From Sphingobacteriales bacterium (GTDB lineage Bacteria; Bacteroidota; Bacteroidia; Chitinophagales; UBA2359), in assembly GCA_016706405.1 (NCBI GenBank), contig JADJJT010000001.1, positions 871,501 through 935,500 of the forward strand: DNA of 64,000 bases, written 5' to 3'. This document shows, in pieces, positions 1 to 12,300 of the stretch (positions are counted from its first letter, which is position 1; each line of letters begins with the position of its first letter). The notes below the pieces were generated by a model that did no database searches, was not told the DNA's origin, and worked only from the letters and a program-made list of their open reading frames with translations. A program made the translations under genes and the position numbers.

Positions 1-605
1 TAATTATGGCCACGTATAACCGGGCTACTTATTTGAAAAGGAGTATTTCTTCTTTTATAGCTCAAAGTTTTAAAAATTGTGAACTGATTATAGTAGATGA
101 CGGAAGCGAAGATAATACTTTTGAAGTTGTAAGCGATTTTTTAAAAACACAGGAAAACATCCGCTATTTAAAACACAGTAACCGCAAATTATCCCTTTCT
201 AAAAATGCCGGTATTAAAGCCGCCGCCGGAAGGTATATTGCCTTTTTAGACAGCGATGACGAATACAAACCCAACTATTTAGAAAAAAGGGTGGCTTTTA
301 TGGAAACCAACAAAACAGTAGATTTAATAGAAGGGGGGGCAATTATTATTGGAGACCCGTTTGTGAAGGATAAAAACGATTTGTCTAAAAAAATCCATCT
401 GTCTGAATGCCATATCGGGACCACTTTTTTTGGCAAAAAAGAAGTGTTCCTTACATCGGGTGGTTTTGATAAAAATATTTTTTATAGCGAAGACAGCGCC
501 TTTTGGGAAAAGGCCGAAAGCATGTTGTTTACCCTCAAAAAAATTAATGAGCCCGGCTACATCTATTATCGCGATACCCCCGGCAGCATTTGTAATACGG
601 TTTAG
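1..605 (+). CDS. Family 2 glycosyltransferase, 5' end outside window
   Basis: This is a GT-A fold glycosyltransferase that probably transfers a sugar from a nucleotide donor to a cell-surface glycan. The reading frame is open to the left edge (codon 3-5 is ATT), and the first visible residues, MATYNRATYLKRSI, match the loop that follows strand 1 in this family. The true start is therefore a few codons upstream of the window and the ATG at 6 is internal. Visible motifs are the nucleotide-binding IIVDDGSEDNT stretch, the AGRYIAFLDSDDEY segment with the metal-binding DxD-type motif, and GGFD further on, all in the usual order for GT2 enzymes. The gene ends 40 bases before the convergent glycyl-tRNA synthetase gene. 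The acceptor cannot be told from sequence. The family call is firm; the role in surface polysaccharide is inference. Confidence 0.9.
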   Translation, partial: IMATYNRATYLKRSISSFIAQSFKNCELIIVDDGSEDNTFEVVSDFLKTQENIRYLKHSNRKLSLSKNAGIKAAAGRYIAFLDSDDEYKPNYLEKRVAFMETNKTVDLIEGGAIIIGDPFVKDKNDLSKKIHLSECHIGTTFFGKKEVFLTSGGFDKNIFYSEDSAFWEKAESMLFTLKKINEPGYIYYRDTPGSICNTV

Positions 606-645
606 TCGCTACTTAATATTAGCAACGGTTTTTCTTTGCTTTCAA

Positions 646-2208
646 CTATTTTTCGAGCAGTTTGGTAACGCTTACCGTTTCGTTTACCCGGGCTTGAATT
701 TCGGCAATGGGTATGCGTATTTGCTCAAGGCTATCGCGGTTGCGCAGGGTAACGGTGTCGTTTTCGAGGGTTTCAAAATCAACGGTTACACACCATGGCG
801 TGCCTATGGCATCTTGCCGGCGGTAGCGGCGGCCAATAGTATCTTTTGCCTCAAATTGGCAGTCAAAATGCAGACGCAGCTTTTTAAATATTTCTTCGCC
901 TTTTTCGGGCAGACCTTTTTGGTTTAGCAGGGGCAAAACAGCTAATTTAACGGGTGCCAGTGCAGGAGGCAATTTTAGTACGGTGCGCGTAGCAACTCCG
1001 CCTTCGGCATCGGGTACTTCTTCTTCGGCAATAGCGTTGCTAAGGGTGGCCAAAAACATCCGGTCAAGGCCTACAGAAGTTTCAACTACATAAGGCACAT
1101 AATTTTCGTTTAGCTCGTGGTCAAAATACTGTAGTTTTCTTCCGGATAATTTTTGATGCTCGCTAAGGTCAAAATCGGTACGCGAATGAATGCCTTCTAA
1201 CTCTTTAAAACCGAACGGAAATTCAAACTCAATATCAACGGCGGCGTTGGCGTAGTGGGCAAGTTTGTCGTGGTCGTGAAAGCGCAATTTATTTTCCGGA
1301 TGTAGGGCTTGGTGCCAGCGCATCCGGGTTTGTTTCCAATAATTATACCACTCCATCTCGGTTCCGGGTTTTACAAAAAACTGCATTTCCATTTGTTCAA
1401 ACTCACGCATTCTAAAAATAAACTGCCTTGCTACAATTTCATTTCTAAAAGCTTTACCTACCTGGGCAATACCAAACGGCAATTTTTTGCGGGTAGTTTT
1501 TTGCACGTTTAAAAAGTTTACAAATATGCCCTGTGCAGTTTCGGGGCGCAGGTAAACCTGGCTGTTTTCGGCATCGGCGGCTAAGGCACCAAATTGCATT
1601 GAAAACATTAAATTAAACTGCCGCACGTCTGTCCAGTTGCGCGAGCCGCTTTCGGGGTCGGCAATTTCGCAGTCAATAATAATATTCCGAAGTTCGTTTA
1701 AGTCGTTGGCTGCCAATGCCTGCAGGTAGCGGGTGTTAATGGTATTAAACTTTTCGGCGCTGCGCAGCACGTTGGGGTTAGTAGCTAAAAACTGCTCTTC
1801 GTTAAAGGTTTCGCCAAATTTTTTTTTGCCTTTTTCTACTTCTTTGGCAATTTTATTTTGAATGCTTTGCAAAAAATCTTCAATCAGGTTGTCGGCGCGG
1901 TAACGTTTCTTCGAGTCGCGGTTGTCAATCATTGGGTCGTTAAATGCGTCCACGTGCCCCGATGCTTTCCATACTTTGGGGTGCATAAAAATGGCAGCAT
2001 CAATACCTACAATATCGTCTTGCAGTTGGGTCATAGCCCGCCACCAATAATCGCGAATATTAAATTTTAGTTGAGCGCCAAAGGGGCCATAATCATAAGA
2101 GGCATTCAGGCCGTCATAAATTTCGCTCGATGGGAAAATAAACCCATACTCTTTGCTGTGCGATACAATGAGTTTAAAAAGTTCGTCTCCGGATTTTTGT
2201 ATAGTCAT
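646..2208 (-). CDS. glyS: Glycine--tRNA ligase, single-chain type
   Basis: Cytoplasmic class II synthetase that charges tRNA-Gly. It is the dimeric single-subunit form (520 residues), not the separate alpha and beta subunits of many Gram-negatives. Visible features are an N-terminal FPSSEIYDGLNASYDYGP segment, the YLRPETAQGIF stretch near residue 220, motif 2 with FRMREFEQMEMQFF near 265, motif 3 ETSVGLDRMFLATL near 375, and a C-terminal anticodon-binding domain starting around LPPALAPVKLAVLPL. Length and motif order are complete. The ATG at 2208 lies only seven bases after a TATCTTTG -7 promoter box, so the transcript probably has almost no leader. The gene is convergent with the upstream glycosyltransferase and follows the terminator of the DUF937 gene. 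Confidence 0.97.
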   Translation of the reverse strand: MTIQKSGDELFKLIVSHSKEYGFIFPSSEIYDGLNASYDYGPFGAQLKFNIRDYWWRAMTQLQDDIVGIDAAIFMHPKVWKASGHVDAFNDPMIDNRDSKKRYRADNLIEDFLQSIQNKIAKEVEKGKKKFGETFNEEQFLATNPNVLRSAEKFNTINTRYLQALAANDLNELRNIIIDCEIADPESGSRNWTDVRQFNLMFSMQFGALAADAENSQVYLRPETAQGIFVNFLNVQKTTRKKLPFGIAQVGKAFRNEIVARQFIFRMREFEQMEMQFFVKPGTEMEWYNYWKQTRMRWHQALHPENKLRFHDHDKLAHYANAAVDIEFEFPFGFKELEGIHSRTDFDLSEHQKLSGRKLQYFDHELNENYVPYVVETSVGLDRMFLATLSNAIAEEEVPDAEGGVATRTVLKLPPALAPVKLAVLPLLNQKGLPEKGEEIFKKLRLHFDCQFEAKDTIGRRYRRQDAIGTPWCVTVDFETLENDTVTLRNRDSLEQIRIPIAEIQARVNETVSVTKLLEK

Positions 2209-2215
2209 AACGGCA

Positions 2216-2250
2216 CAAAGATAGGCATTTTAACTATAATAAACGGCAAA
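2216..2250 (-). promoter_or_regulatory. Bacteroidota-type promoter of glyS
   Basis: Read on the minus strand, a TATCTTTG box occupies 2223-2216, matching the Bacteroidota -7 consensus TAnnTTTG. A TTTG lies at 2250-2247, 23 bases further upstream, as a possible -33 element (spacing slightly long). The box ends seven bases before the glyS ATG. Confidence 0.65.
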
Positions 2251-2274
2251 AAGGAGGCTTTGCGGCCTCCTTTT
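2249..2274 (-). terminator. Rho-independent terminator after the DUF937 gene
   Basis: A perfect 10-bp stem (AAAAGGAGGC at 2249-2258 with GCCTCCTTTT at 2265-2274) encloses a six-base loop. On the minus strand it is followed by a T run. It lies between the end of the DUF937 gene and the glyS promoter, so it separates the two transcription units. Confidence 0.8.
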
Positions 2275-2313
2275 GTATTGGTTTGTGTTTATTTATAAGC
2301 TGAAAGCAGCAGA

Positions 2314-2949
2314 TTAACGTCCGCCAAAAATTTTGAAGGCCATGCCGGCAATATCGTCCATAACGGTTCCGTCTTGGTCGCTGTCTAATACTGACGACAA
2401 AATGCTTGTTAAACCATCGGGGGCATTTTGTGTTTGCTCGGCTTGGGTATTTTGTATTAAACCTGCCATTTGTTGGCTATCAAGGCCGTTTTGATTTTGA
2501 ACTTTACCCAAAACACCCATTACTAAGGGGGCAATAGTTTGCAAAAAGCCAATAGCCTTCGACAAATCCATTTTAGATAACATGCTGATAATATTCGCCA
2601 AATTTCCGGAATTGCCGCCCAATAAATGGCCTAATATACCCGCCCCATCGTTGCGGCGTTGTAATTGTATATCTTCTTGCGGTTGTTGGGCTTGCTCTTG
2701 GCCGCCACCGCCTAAAATAAATCCGGCAAGGTCGCTTAAAATACTGCCGTCGTGGTCGCGCGACAAGGCGTTATGCAACGAGTTAGCACCGTCTTCGGTA
2801 GCAGTGTTTTTGGCGAATGCACCCATTAAAACAGGTATGGCTACCTGCAGAGCCTGCTGCGTTTGGCTTTCGTCTAAGCCAAATTGTTGTCCTAATGTTT
2901 TGGCCGTATCACCGCCAAGTTGCTGCAAAAGTAAATCGGTTAAATTCAT
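2314..2949 (-). CDS. DUF937 domain protein
   Basis: A 211-residue protein of the DUF937 (YidB-like) family, whose biochemical function is unknown. The N-terminal half has the typical MNLTDLLLQQLGG start and a helical segment QQALQVAIPVLMGAFAKN. Two similar short acidic motifs are visible: RDHDGSILSDLAGF in the middle and DSDQDGTVMDDIAGM near the C terminus. Each has a D-x-D-G core like a calcium-binding loop, followed by a hydrophobic helix and a Gly-rich end. There is no signal peptide or membrane segment. A Gln-rich linker (QEQAQQPQED) joins the halves. The gene stands alone between its own terminator and the long leader region of the giant gene, which is transcribed divergently. Metal binding by the acidic loops is only a suggestion. 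Confidence 0.85.
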   Translation of the reverse strand: MNLTDLLLQQLGGDTAKTLGQQFGLDESQTQQALQVAIPVLMGAFAKNTATEDGANSLHNALSRDHDGSILSDLAGFILGGGGQEQAQQPQEDIQLQRRNDGAGILGHLLGGNSGNLANIISMLSKMDLSKAIGFLQTIAPLVMGVLGKVQNQNGLDSQQMAGLIQNTQAEQTQNAPDGLTSILSSVLDSDQDGTVMDDIAGMAFKIFGGR

Positions 2950-3397
2950 GGTTAATTTTTAAATTGTTTTATTTTTTATGTAAATATTTTAAAAGCAATC
3001 ATCTTGCCTAAAGGTGTAATTTTTAACGGTTCCTCTAGGAAGTAAGGCAACGGGTTTTTTAGTTTTGTCGTTTAAATACCCAAACATTAGCTTTTATTAA
3101 CAATAACAAAACCAATTTTGCGTTTTTATTTAAAAAATGTTTTAAAAAATAGTAATTTTGCCTTTTGCATTTACTATCATGCAATTCCATTTAATTTGAC
3201 GAGGAAAAAATTAAATGTAACGTCCAAATCGCCTAAATAGTTAGTCAGTGTGTTGTTTAAAACAAAAAAATCTGCTTTTTGTTCCGGACTTTAAACCGAT
3301 TATACAAGCTATTTCACATGCAGCTAATAAGTTTGTGCTATGCTCATCATCTAAACAATAGAAACATTGTAAACTAAACATATTAAGTGCATATCTT
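2950..3397. other. Divergent intergenic region, 448 bases, no gene seen
   Basis: AT-rich region between the DUF937 gene and the giant secreted protein gene. No convincing ORF or RNA gene is visible. TAATTTTG at 3153-3160 fits the -7 consensus on the plus strand; if used, the giant gene would have a leader of roughly 230 bases. One TCCGGA lies near 3284. Confidence 0.5.
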
Positions 3398-6300
3398 ATG
3401 CTAAAACTTTTACACCTAAAAACAAGGCTGCGCTATGCCTTGTTGCTAACAACATTGCTATTGGCAACGGGGATATTGCAAAATGCCTTTGCCACCCACG
3501 TAATTGGTGGGTACATCCGGTACACCCGCGTTGGGGCCGATAAATACGATATAAATTTAGAAATATATCGCGACTGCAATAGTGGCACTCAAATTGGTAG
3601 CTCTATTGTATCTATTTTTGATGACAATGGCATTAATGTAGGCAATATTTCAACAACGATTGACTCGGTTGTAACCCCAACCTGGGACGAATTATTAGAT
3701 GGTGCATGTGCTGAGCAAGCACCCAATCCGCAGCCTTGTCTTGAAGTTCGGTATTACTCGCGCAAAAACTATACCATTAACGATGCCAGCGTAGGTTATA
3801 CCCTTATGTGGTCGGTATTTGCCCGAAGCGGCTCTGTTTTAAACATTCAAAACGCAGGTAACCTAAGTGGCACTTTAGTAGCCACTATGCCTGCCTATAA
3901 TACTTATGGCGCAAACACCTCGCCCCAAACCAAAAAACCAATACCCCCCGTTTTTTGCGCCGATAGCCCCATTGTTTACGATTTGGGCACCATCGAACCA
4001 GATGGCGACTCGATAGTTTACTCACTTTGCACGCCTTACGGAACAACCGGTGGTGTTACCTCTGGGCCGCCACCCTATCCAAATGTTACCTGGAACGCAC
4101 CTTATTCGACCACCGACCCTATTGGAGGTGTTCCTCCACTAAGTATTAACGCCGAAACCGGACAGTTAGTTTGTTACCCACCGCCTACCCTTGGGCAGTT
4201 TGTAATTGGCGTTTGTACCGAAGAGTACCGCGGCGGTGTGCTAATTTCAAATCGTATTCTCGATTTTCAAGTAATTATTGCCGACTGCTTAATTGTGGCC
4301 GCCGAAATTACCGATGATATAGGGGCAACAGTCCCTGACGATATTTCAATCTGTAAGGGCGATACCGCTCAGTTAGGCGCCATTACCCAAGATGGCTACT
4401 TGTATGCCTGGGTGCCAAACAAATGGATTAGCAAAGTTAATATTAAAGACCCAAAAGTTTGGCCACCCCAAACACAGTTCTATAAAATTTTAGTAACCGA
4501 CCCCATTACGGCTTGTTTTAACGATGATGTCGTTACTATACACGTCCACGAACTATCCATTACCTCGGCCAACGATACCGCTTGCCAATTTGGCACGCTG
4601 CCGGTTCTATCCTCGGCAGCCGCCGATGTAGATACATTTGGCTACCCCAATATAACAACAAGTTGGTACAGCAATTCAACGCTCACCACTTTAGTAGATA
4701 CGGGGGTAACGCTTCAACCGGCGAGTTATGGCGCGTATGTGCCAATTAATACTGCCGGAACTTATAGTTTATGGGTACAAGCATCGAACGCCTTGGGTTG
4801 CACCAGTCCGGCGGTTGAGGTTAAAGTAACTATTTTACCTGCCCCACCTGCTCCGGTATCTTCCGGATTAACTATTTGCGAAGGCAATCCGCTGCAAGAC
4901 CTAACAGCTACGGGCACAATTGGTACACTTACTTGGTACAGCGATGTCGCTTTAACCAATAACATAGGCACAGGCACTACTTTACCCGTTGCCAACTATG
5001 CTGCTTATGCCAACCCCAATCTTGCTGGCACGTACAGTGTTTATGTGCAAGAGGCTACCAGTAGCAAAAACTGTGTGGGTGCGGTAAAAAAAGTAGATAT
5101 AATAGTAAAGGATACTCCAAATGCCCCAACGGCTCCGGATCCAAGCCCTATTTGTAAAGGGGAAGCCCTGCTTAACCTTACCGCATCCGGAAGTGGCGGC
5201 ACCATCAACTGGTATTCAGATGCTGCCCTAACTAATTTATTAGGCTCTGGAACTACACTTACCGGCGCTCAATACAGCAGCGTAGCCAATAATAATGTTC
5301 CCGGAGATTATTTTGTGTATGTTATGGAAAACCTAAATGGTTGCCCCGGCCCAGCACAAATGGTAACTATTAAAGTAATTGATAAACCTATTACCCCAAT
5401 TTTTGGCCCTGTTACCCCCGTTTGCCAAGGCACAACCTTGCCCGACCTTACAGCTTCGGGTAGTGGTGCTACTATTACCTGGTACGATGGCGACCCCGAC
5501 AGCGGAACGCCCAACGTTTTAGGCACCGGCAATACCTTGCCCGGAACTGCTTATGGTAGTGCCGCCGATATAAATACCCCCGGAAACTATACTATTTGGG
5601 CTAAAGAAAGCCTCGGAACCACCTGCTCGGCGCCGGCCGGATTTGTGGTAGTTACCGTTAAACCTACACCCACAGCACCTGTTGCGCCAAGTGTAACTAT
5701 TTGCGAAACTAATCCCTTGCCTAATTTAACAGCAAGCGGGGGCGCTGGCACCTTCAACTGGTATGGCGATGCAGCCTTAACAAACCTTCTTGGTACCGGA
5801 ACTACGCTTACCGGGGCACAATACAGCAGTATAGCCAATAATAATGTGGCCGGTACTTATAGTGTATATGTAACCGAAACCTTAAACGGTTGTACCGGTA
5901 TTGCTACCCAAGTTAATATTGTAGTAAACGAAACACCCGTTGCCCCTGTTGCTCCGAGTGTAACCGTTTGTCAAAATAGCGCGGCCCCTGCCTTAACCGC
6001 TACGGCAAGCATGGGTGGCACCTTAAACTGGTATAGCGATGCAGCCCTTACCACCTTAATTGGCACAGGCAGTCCTTTGCCCGGCTCGGCATTGACAGGA
6101 GTTGTAAACATGGCCGTTACCGGAACTTACAATGTTTGGGTAGTGGAGCAATTAGGTGCTTGCCCAAGTCTTGCTACTCAAGTAACTATTACTGTTTCGG
6201 CACAGCCCACTATTGACCCCGTTGCCCCTGTTAATCAATGTGCTACAAATTTTGATTTGGCAACTATTACCCTAACTGGCACAAATTTAGTCAGCGCTAC

Positions 6301-9300
6301 CATTACCTACCACGCCGATGGCGGTGGTTCGGCAGGTGCGCAATTGCCTTCGTCGGTGGTAAATACCAGCGGCACTTATTATATTATGGCTACTATTGGT
6401 ATTTGTAGCTTTGCTGTTCCGGTAGCGGTAACAATAAATCCACCACAAGATGCGTATTTTACTATAACCCCCGATACTTATTGTACAAGTGAAACAGCTT
6501 CGGCTCCGGTATTTGGCGCTGGCACTACTCCGGGCGGCACCTTTAGTGCTACACCATCCGGATTAAACTTTAATGCCTCAACCGGTCAAATTAATTTAGC
6601 AGCAAGCTCTGCAGGCGTTTATACCTTTACTTATAATACGCCCGGCCCCTGCCCCGATGACCACTCGGTAACAATTACCGTAAATAGCCAAGAATCGGCG
6701 GCGTTTACTTTACAAGCGTCTATTTGTGTGGCACCTGGCGACCCTAACCCGCAGGCCAACGTAACTGGTACGCCCGGCGGTACTTGGAGCATAGATGGTG
6801 GTGCTACAATAAGTGCAAGTGGTGTTATTAATTTATCATCTATTAGCACCGAAGGCACATACACCGTTACTTACACAACACCAAGTGCGCAATGCGGCGC
6901 TACAAACTCTGAAACCATTGATATTTATTTTGAGCGCAACAGCGGTACCGTTGTAGATAACCCGACTGTTTGTAATAGCGGCAGCGGCATAATTAATTTA
7001 TACAATTTGCTTAGTGGCGAAGATGCTGGCGGCTCTTGGAGCGAAAATGGCAGTAGCTCAACCGGCGGTGCCTTTAATGCCGGCGCTGGTACGTTTAACC
7101 CAAGTGGGCAAGCTGATGCTACTTATTATTTTATTTACTTAGTTGCGGGTGCCGGCCCTTGCCCCGATGCCTCAACCCAGGTTGAGATTACAGTAGTTTC
7201 GGCACCAACTGCAACCGTTACCCCCAATGCTACGGTTTGTAATGGCCCCGAAGCACCTGGCCCCTTCCTTGATTTGACTGCCTTAATTACCGCCGGCGAC
7301 ATGTCGGGTACTTGGAATGATGCAGATGGTAGTGGCGCAGCCGGTTCGCCCTCGAACCTTGATTTTACCGGTGTTACCGCCAACCAAAGTTATACCTTTA
7401 CTTATACTTTAGATAGCCCCGACCCTTGTGCCGATGTTGTTTATAACGTAGAAGTTTTTGTGCAAGACTGTTCGTGCCCAAGCGTAGCTTTAGTAGTCGC
7501 CCCCGACCTTTGTAGCGATGACGACTTGTTAAACCTTAACTCGCTGTTAGATGCAAGTGTTACCGAACCCGGCACTTGGAGTATTATCAACGACCCGGGC
7601 GGCAGCAGTCCGGCAGTAATACAAGTTGATGGCATTACCTTTGATGCTACGGCTGCCGATGCAGGAACTTATACCCTACAATTTACTTTGGATAATCCGC
7701 AAGCCGGATGCCCAGACTTTAATACGGTTGACATATATATAAATCCGGCACCACAAGCAGGTTCAGATGGCATACTTGATGTTTGTAATGATAGCGGCAT
7801 ATTAACGTTGTTCGATGTATTAGGTAATCCTAAAATGCCTGGTGGGTATTGGAGTTTAGACCTTACCAGCCCAAATACACCTAATAATTCAAAATTAGAT
7901 TATGCCCTTGGCACTTTTGATGTATTAGGCCATAAAGGCGGTAGCTTTATTTTCTCTTACACCGTAGAAGGTAATCCACCTTGCGTAAACGACTTGTCGT
8001 TAGTAACAATAAATATTGACGAACTGCCAAATGTAGTATGGAATGCAGCTACCCCGCTTTGTAATACCACCGGCGGCGGCTCGACTATTAATTTAACTAC
8101 TTTAATAAAATCATCGGTTGGTATCAATGGCACTTGGGCTGATACCGATAATGCTGCCGGAAATGGCGCAACGGTAAATTTCCCAAATGTGGACTTTAAC
8201 AATGCCCAAGCCGGAACATACACCTTTACCTACACACTACAAAGTGCAAACAATATTTGCGGGCCAAAAAGCTTTACCATTGATATTGTAGTAAATGATT
8301 GCACTTGCCCCGATTTAAGCATGGGCTTACCTCCGGTATTGTGTAACAGCACAACTACCAATTTAGATGCGATTAAAATTACAACTCAACCCGGAACATG
8401 GACTATTTCATCGGCGCCATCGGGTGGCACACCTGGCTATATTGAAGCAGATGGAAAAACCTTTAATGCGGTTGGTGCGCAGGTAGGTACTTATATTATT
8501 ACTTTTACTTTAACTAATGCAGTTCCGCCCGGATGTGCTAAAACAACCACTATAACCATATTTGTAGTAAACAATACAGATGCTGGCTGGATTAATCCCG
8601 GAACAATATGTACTTTGTCGCCGGTTATTAATTTGAATAGTATTTTAAGCCCGGTAGCAACACCCGGCGGTTTATGGACAATTAATGGCACCCCCGCCAC
8701 AACATTTGACCCGGCTGCCTTAGGCCCAGGCACTTATGCCGTTACTTACGATGTTGGTACACCGCCCTGCCAAACCAGCAACACAAAAAATATAGTGGTA
8801 ATTAAATCTGGCGACCCAAGCTGGAATACCCCCGGAAGCATTTGCCAAAGTGTAGCAGCTATTGCCCTCAATACCTTATTAGCACCTACCGCCGATACTG
8901 GTGGCACTTGGACTATTGGCGGAAATGTTGTTACCCAATTTGACCCAGCATTGTACCCAGTAGGCCCAGTAAATGTAACCTATAGCGTAGGCACAGTACC
9001 TTGCGAAAGCAGTATTACCCAAGCCATTAATGTAATTGCACAACCCATTGCCAATATTAGCCCCATTGCTAATACTTGTGTAAACGAAGCTGCCAGTATT
9101 AATTTTAGCGGTGCAGCGAACGCCGGTACTACCTTTAATTGGACCTTTAACGGCGGCACACCTGCAACTGCTACCGGCAATGGCCCTCACAATATTATTT
9201 GGTCGGCTGCGGGTACTTATACAGTAACGTTAATTACCACCGAAGGTGGCTGCACCTCAGAGCCAGTTACAGCTAACGTTGTTGTAGAAAGCCCACTTCC

Positions 9301-12300
9301 GTTGCCTGTAATAAACTGCGCAACCACTACCAGCAGCATAACATTTAGCTGGAATGCAGTTCCCGGCTCATCCGGATATTTAGTAAGTATTGATGGTGGT
9401 CCACCTTTCCCAACGGGAGCTACCTCGTACTCGGCCACCGGATTATTTGCCGGGCAATCGGTAACCATTACCGTTGAAGCAGTTAGCGCAGGCGCTTGCC
9501 CTAATAGCGTAGGCACCCAAACCTGTATTGCCGAAGATTGCCCACCGGTTACTTTAGATATAACACCAATAGCAGATATATGTTTGACGGCTTCTACAAC
9601 CGCTTTTGATATTGCTCTTAATATTGTAGGCGGCAATGGCAGTGGCACTACTACTTGGAGTGGAACTGGTATCACTAACACCACATCCGGAACTTTTGAC
9701 CCTGTTTTAGCTGGTCCCGGTGCTCATAATATTTTGTGCAACTATCAGCAAGGCAACTGCCAATACAACCAGCCAGTTACTATTAACGTTTATACAACTC
9801 CAACCACCAATTTCACCCTTAGTAATACCAATGTTTGTGCTAATGGCATAGCAACCATTACGGCTACTTATACTGGCAACGCTTCGGTAGGTGCTACTTA
9901 TACCTGGAATTTTGATGGCGCAACTGTTGTTAGCGGAACAGGCGCAGGCCCCTACACGCTTAGCTTTGCTACGCCAGGCACTTACGATATTACCTTAGAT
10001 GTAACCGAAAATGGCTGTGCCTCACCTCAAACTATTATTACGGTAAATGCTCCTGCTCCATTGGCTACACCACAAATTAGTTGCGGTACACTAAGCACCA
10101 GCAGTGTTGAGTTTATTTGGTTAGCCGTGCCAGGCGCGGTAAGTTATGATATTACCTATACAATCAACGGCGGCCCTCCAATCAACGACAATACTACCAA
10201 TACTAACTATTTAATTACAGGACTATCGGTAAGTGATATAGTAGATATTACCGTTGTAGCTGTAGGCCCCGCTCCTTGTGGCAATAGCGCACCTGGTACC
10301 GGACAATGCGAAGCTAAAGACTGCCCCCCAATTACACCAACTATTGATGTGGCTATTACCACTTATTGTACTTCAGATGCTGCCATTACCCTTACGGCTA
10401 CGCCATCCGGAGGAACATTTAGCGGCACAGGTGTATCGGGTACTAATTTTGACCCAGCCATAGCAGGCCCAGGTACGCATACCGTTACTTATAATTATGT
10501 TGATGCCGTTAGCAACTGCCCCTATACTGCAACCTTAAATTTAACTGTAAACCAAACGCCTACTGCTAACTTTACCCTTGCAGCTACCGATTGGTGCGCC
10601 GATGGTACTTCGCAGTTATTAGTTGATTATACAGGAAATGCAAGCGCAGGCGCAACATTTAATTGGAATTTTGCCGGAGGTGTTGCTACTCCATCCGGAT
10701 TAGACCAGTTAGTAGCATGGCCTTCGGGTACCGGCACCGTTACCGTTTCGTTACAGGTAACTGAAAACGGCTGTACCTCAACCGTATTTACCGCCGATGT
10801 AAACTTAAGTGAGCCGTTGCCTGCGCCAGTAGTTACTTGCTCGGGTAGCCAAACCGATCAAGTAAGTTTTGATTGGCCCGATGTTCCGGGTGCTACCGGA
10901 TATGATATATCGTACACGATTAATGGCGGTGCGCCGCAAACAGATAACACACCTACCTCTAACTATACCGTTACCGGCTTATCAGTAAACGATATGGTTG
11001 ATATTAGCGTAGTTGCGCTTAGCAATGGCCCTTGCGGCAATAGCCCAGCAGGAACAGGCCAATGCCAAGCTAAAGATTGCCCAGTAATAACGCCAACTAT
11101 TACCGGATTAGCCGCCAATTATTGCACCGCCGATGCCATAGTTACTTTAACTTTATCTCCGGCAGGTGGCGTATTAACAGGCCCCGGCGTAATCGCTCCT
11201 AACCAGTTTGACCCTGCGTTGGCCGGACAAGGCAATTTTTCAATTGTCTATACCTATACCGACCCTGCAACGCAATGCGAGTATATTATTAGCCAACTTA
11301 CAGAGGTAAATCTAACGCCTGATTCTTCGTTTGGTATTGCCGATGCCACAATTTGTAGTACAGGCAAAACGCAAATTACAGCCAACGATATTATTATTGG
11401 TGCTACTTACGATTGGAATTTTGATGGGGGTGTGGCCTTCCCCGGTACTAGTTTTGGCCCGCACGAGGTAACTTGGGCTACCGGAGGCACCAAAACGGTA
11501 ACATTAACCATAACAAACAAAGGTTGTGTTTCACCCGAGGGCACCTCTACAATTGATGTTGTTGCGCCCTTGTTTGCACCAAATGTTATTTGCAGTGCGC
11601 AGTCAACCAATGACGTTAGCTTTAGTTGGGACCCCATACCAGGCGCTACCGGCTACGAGGTAACAATTAGCGGCGATGTGCCTACGAAAACCGAAAATGT
11701 AGCATTAGGCTCCGAAACCTACGCTGTTACCGGTTTAACACCCGGAAACGTGGTGAACATCAGTATTATTGCACTTGGCCCACCACCTTGCGGCAATAGC
11801 GCACCCGGCACTGCTACTTGTATAGCCCAAGATTGTCCAACTATTACACCCACTATTACCCTGCCTAAAACTACTTATTGTAGCAACGAAGCAGCCGTAA
11901 ATATAGTGCTTAACCCAGTAGGCGGTACTTTAACGGGCAATGGCGTAGTTGCAGGTATGTTTGACCCGGCAATTGCTGGCCCTGGTGTGCATACACTTGA
12001 TTACAACTATACTGATATTGCTACCGGATGCTCGTATGCGGCTAATATAAATATTACTGTAACCGAACAACCCAGTGCTGCCTTTACAACTAATGCTACC
12101 ACTATTTGTATTGGCGAAAGCATTACGTTTACACCATCCGGAAATATTGCCGGAGGTAATGGTACTTGGGATTTCGGCGGACTTGGCTCAGCAAATGCTA
12201 CCTCCGAACAATCCTTTACCTTTAACGAGGCAGGTAATTTCATCATTAGCTTTACAGTAGATAACAATGGTTGTACCGATACGCAAACCCAAGCTGTTGA

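Noticed and set aside
4650..6100. Regularly spaced similar DNA segments that could suggest a CRISPR or DNA repeat array
   Set aside because: They are protein-level Ig-like repeats inside one reading frame; spacing is about 275 bases and the DNA itself varies freely at synonymous sites.
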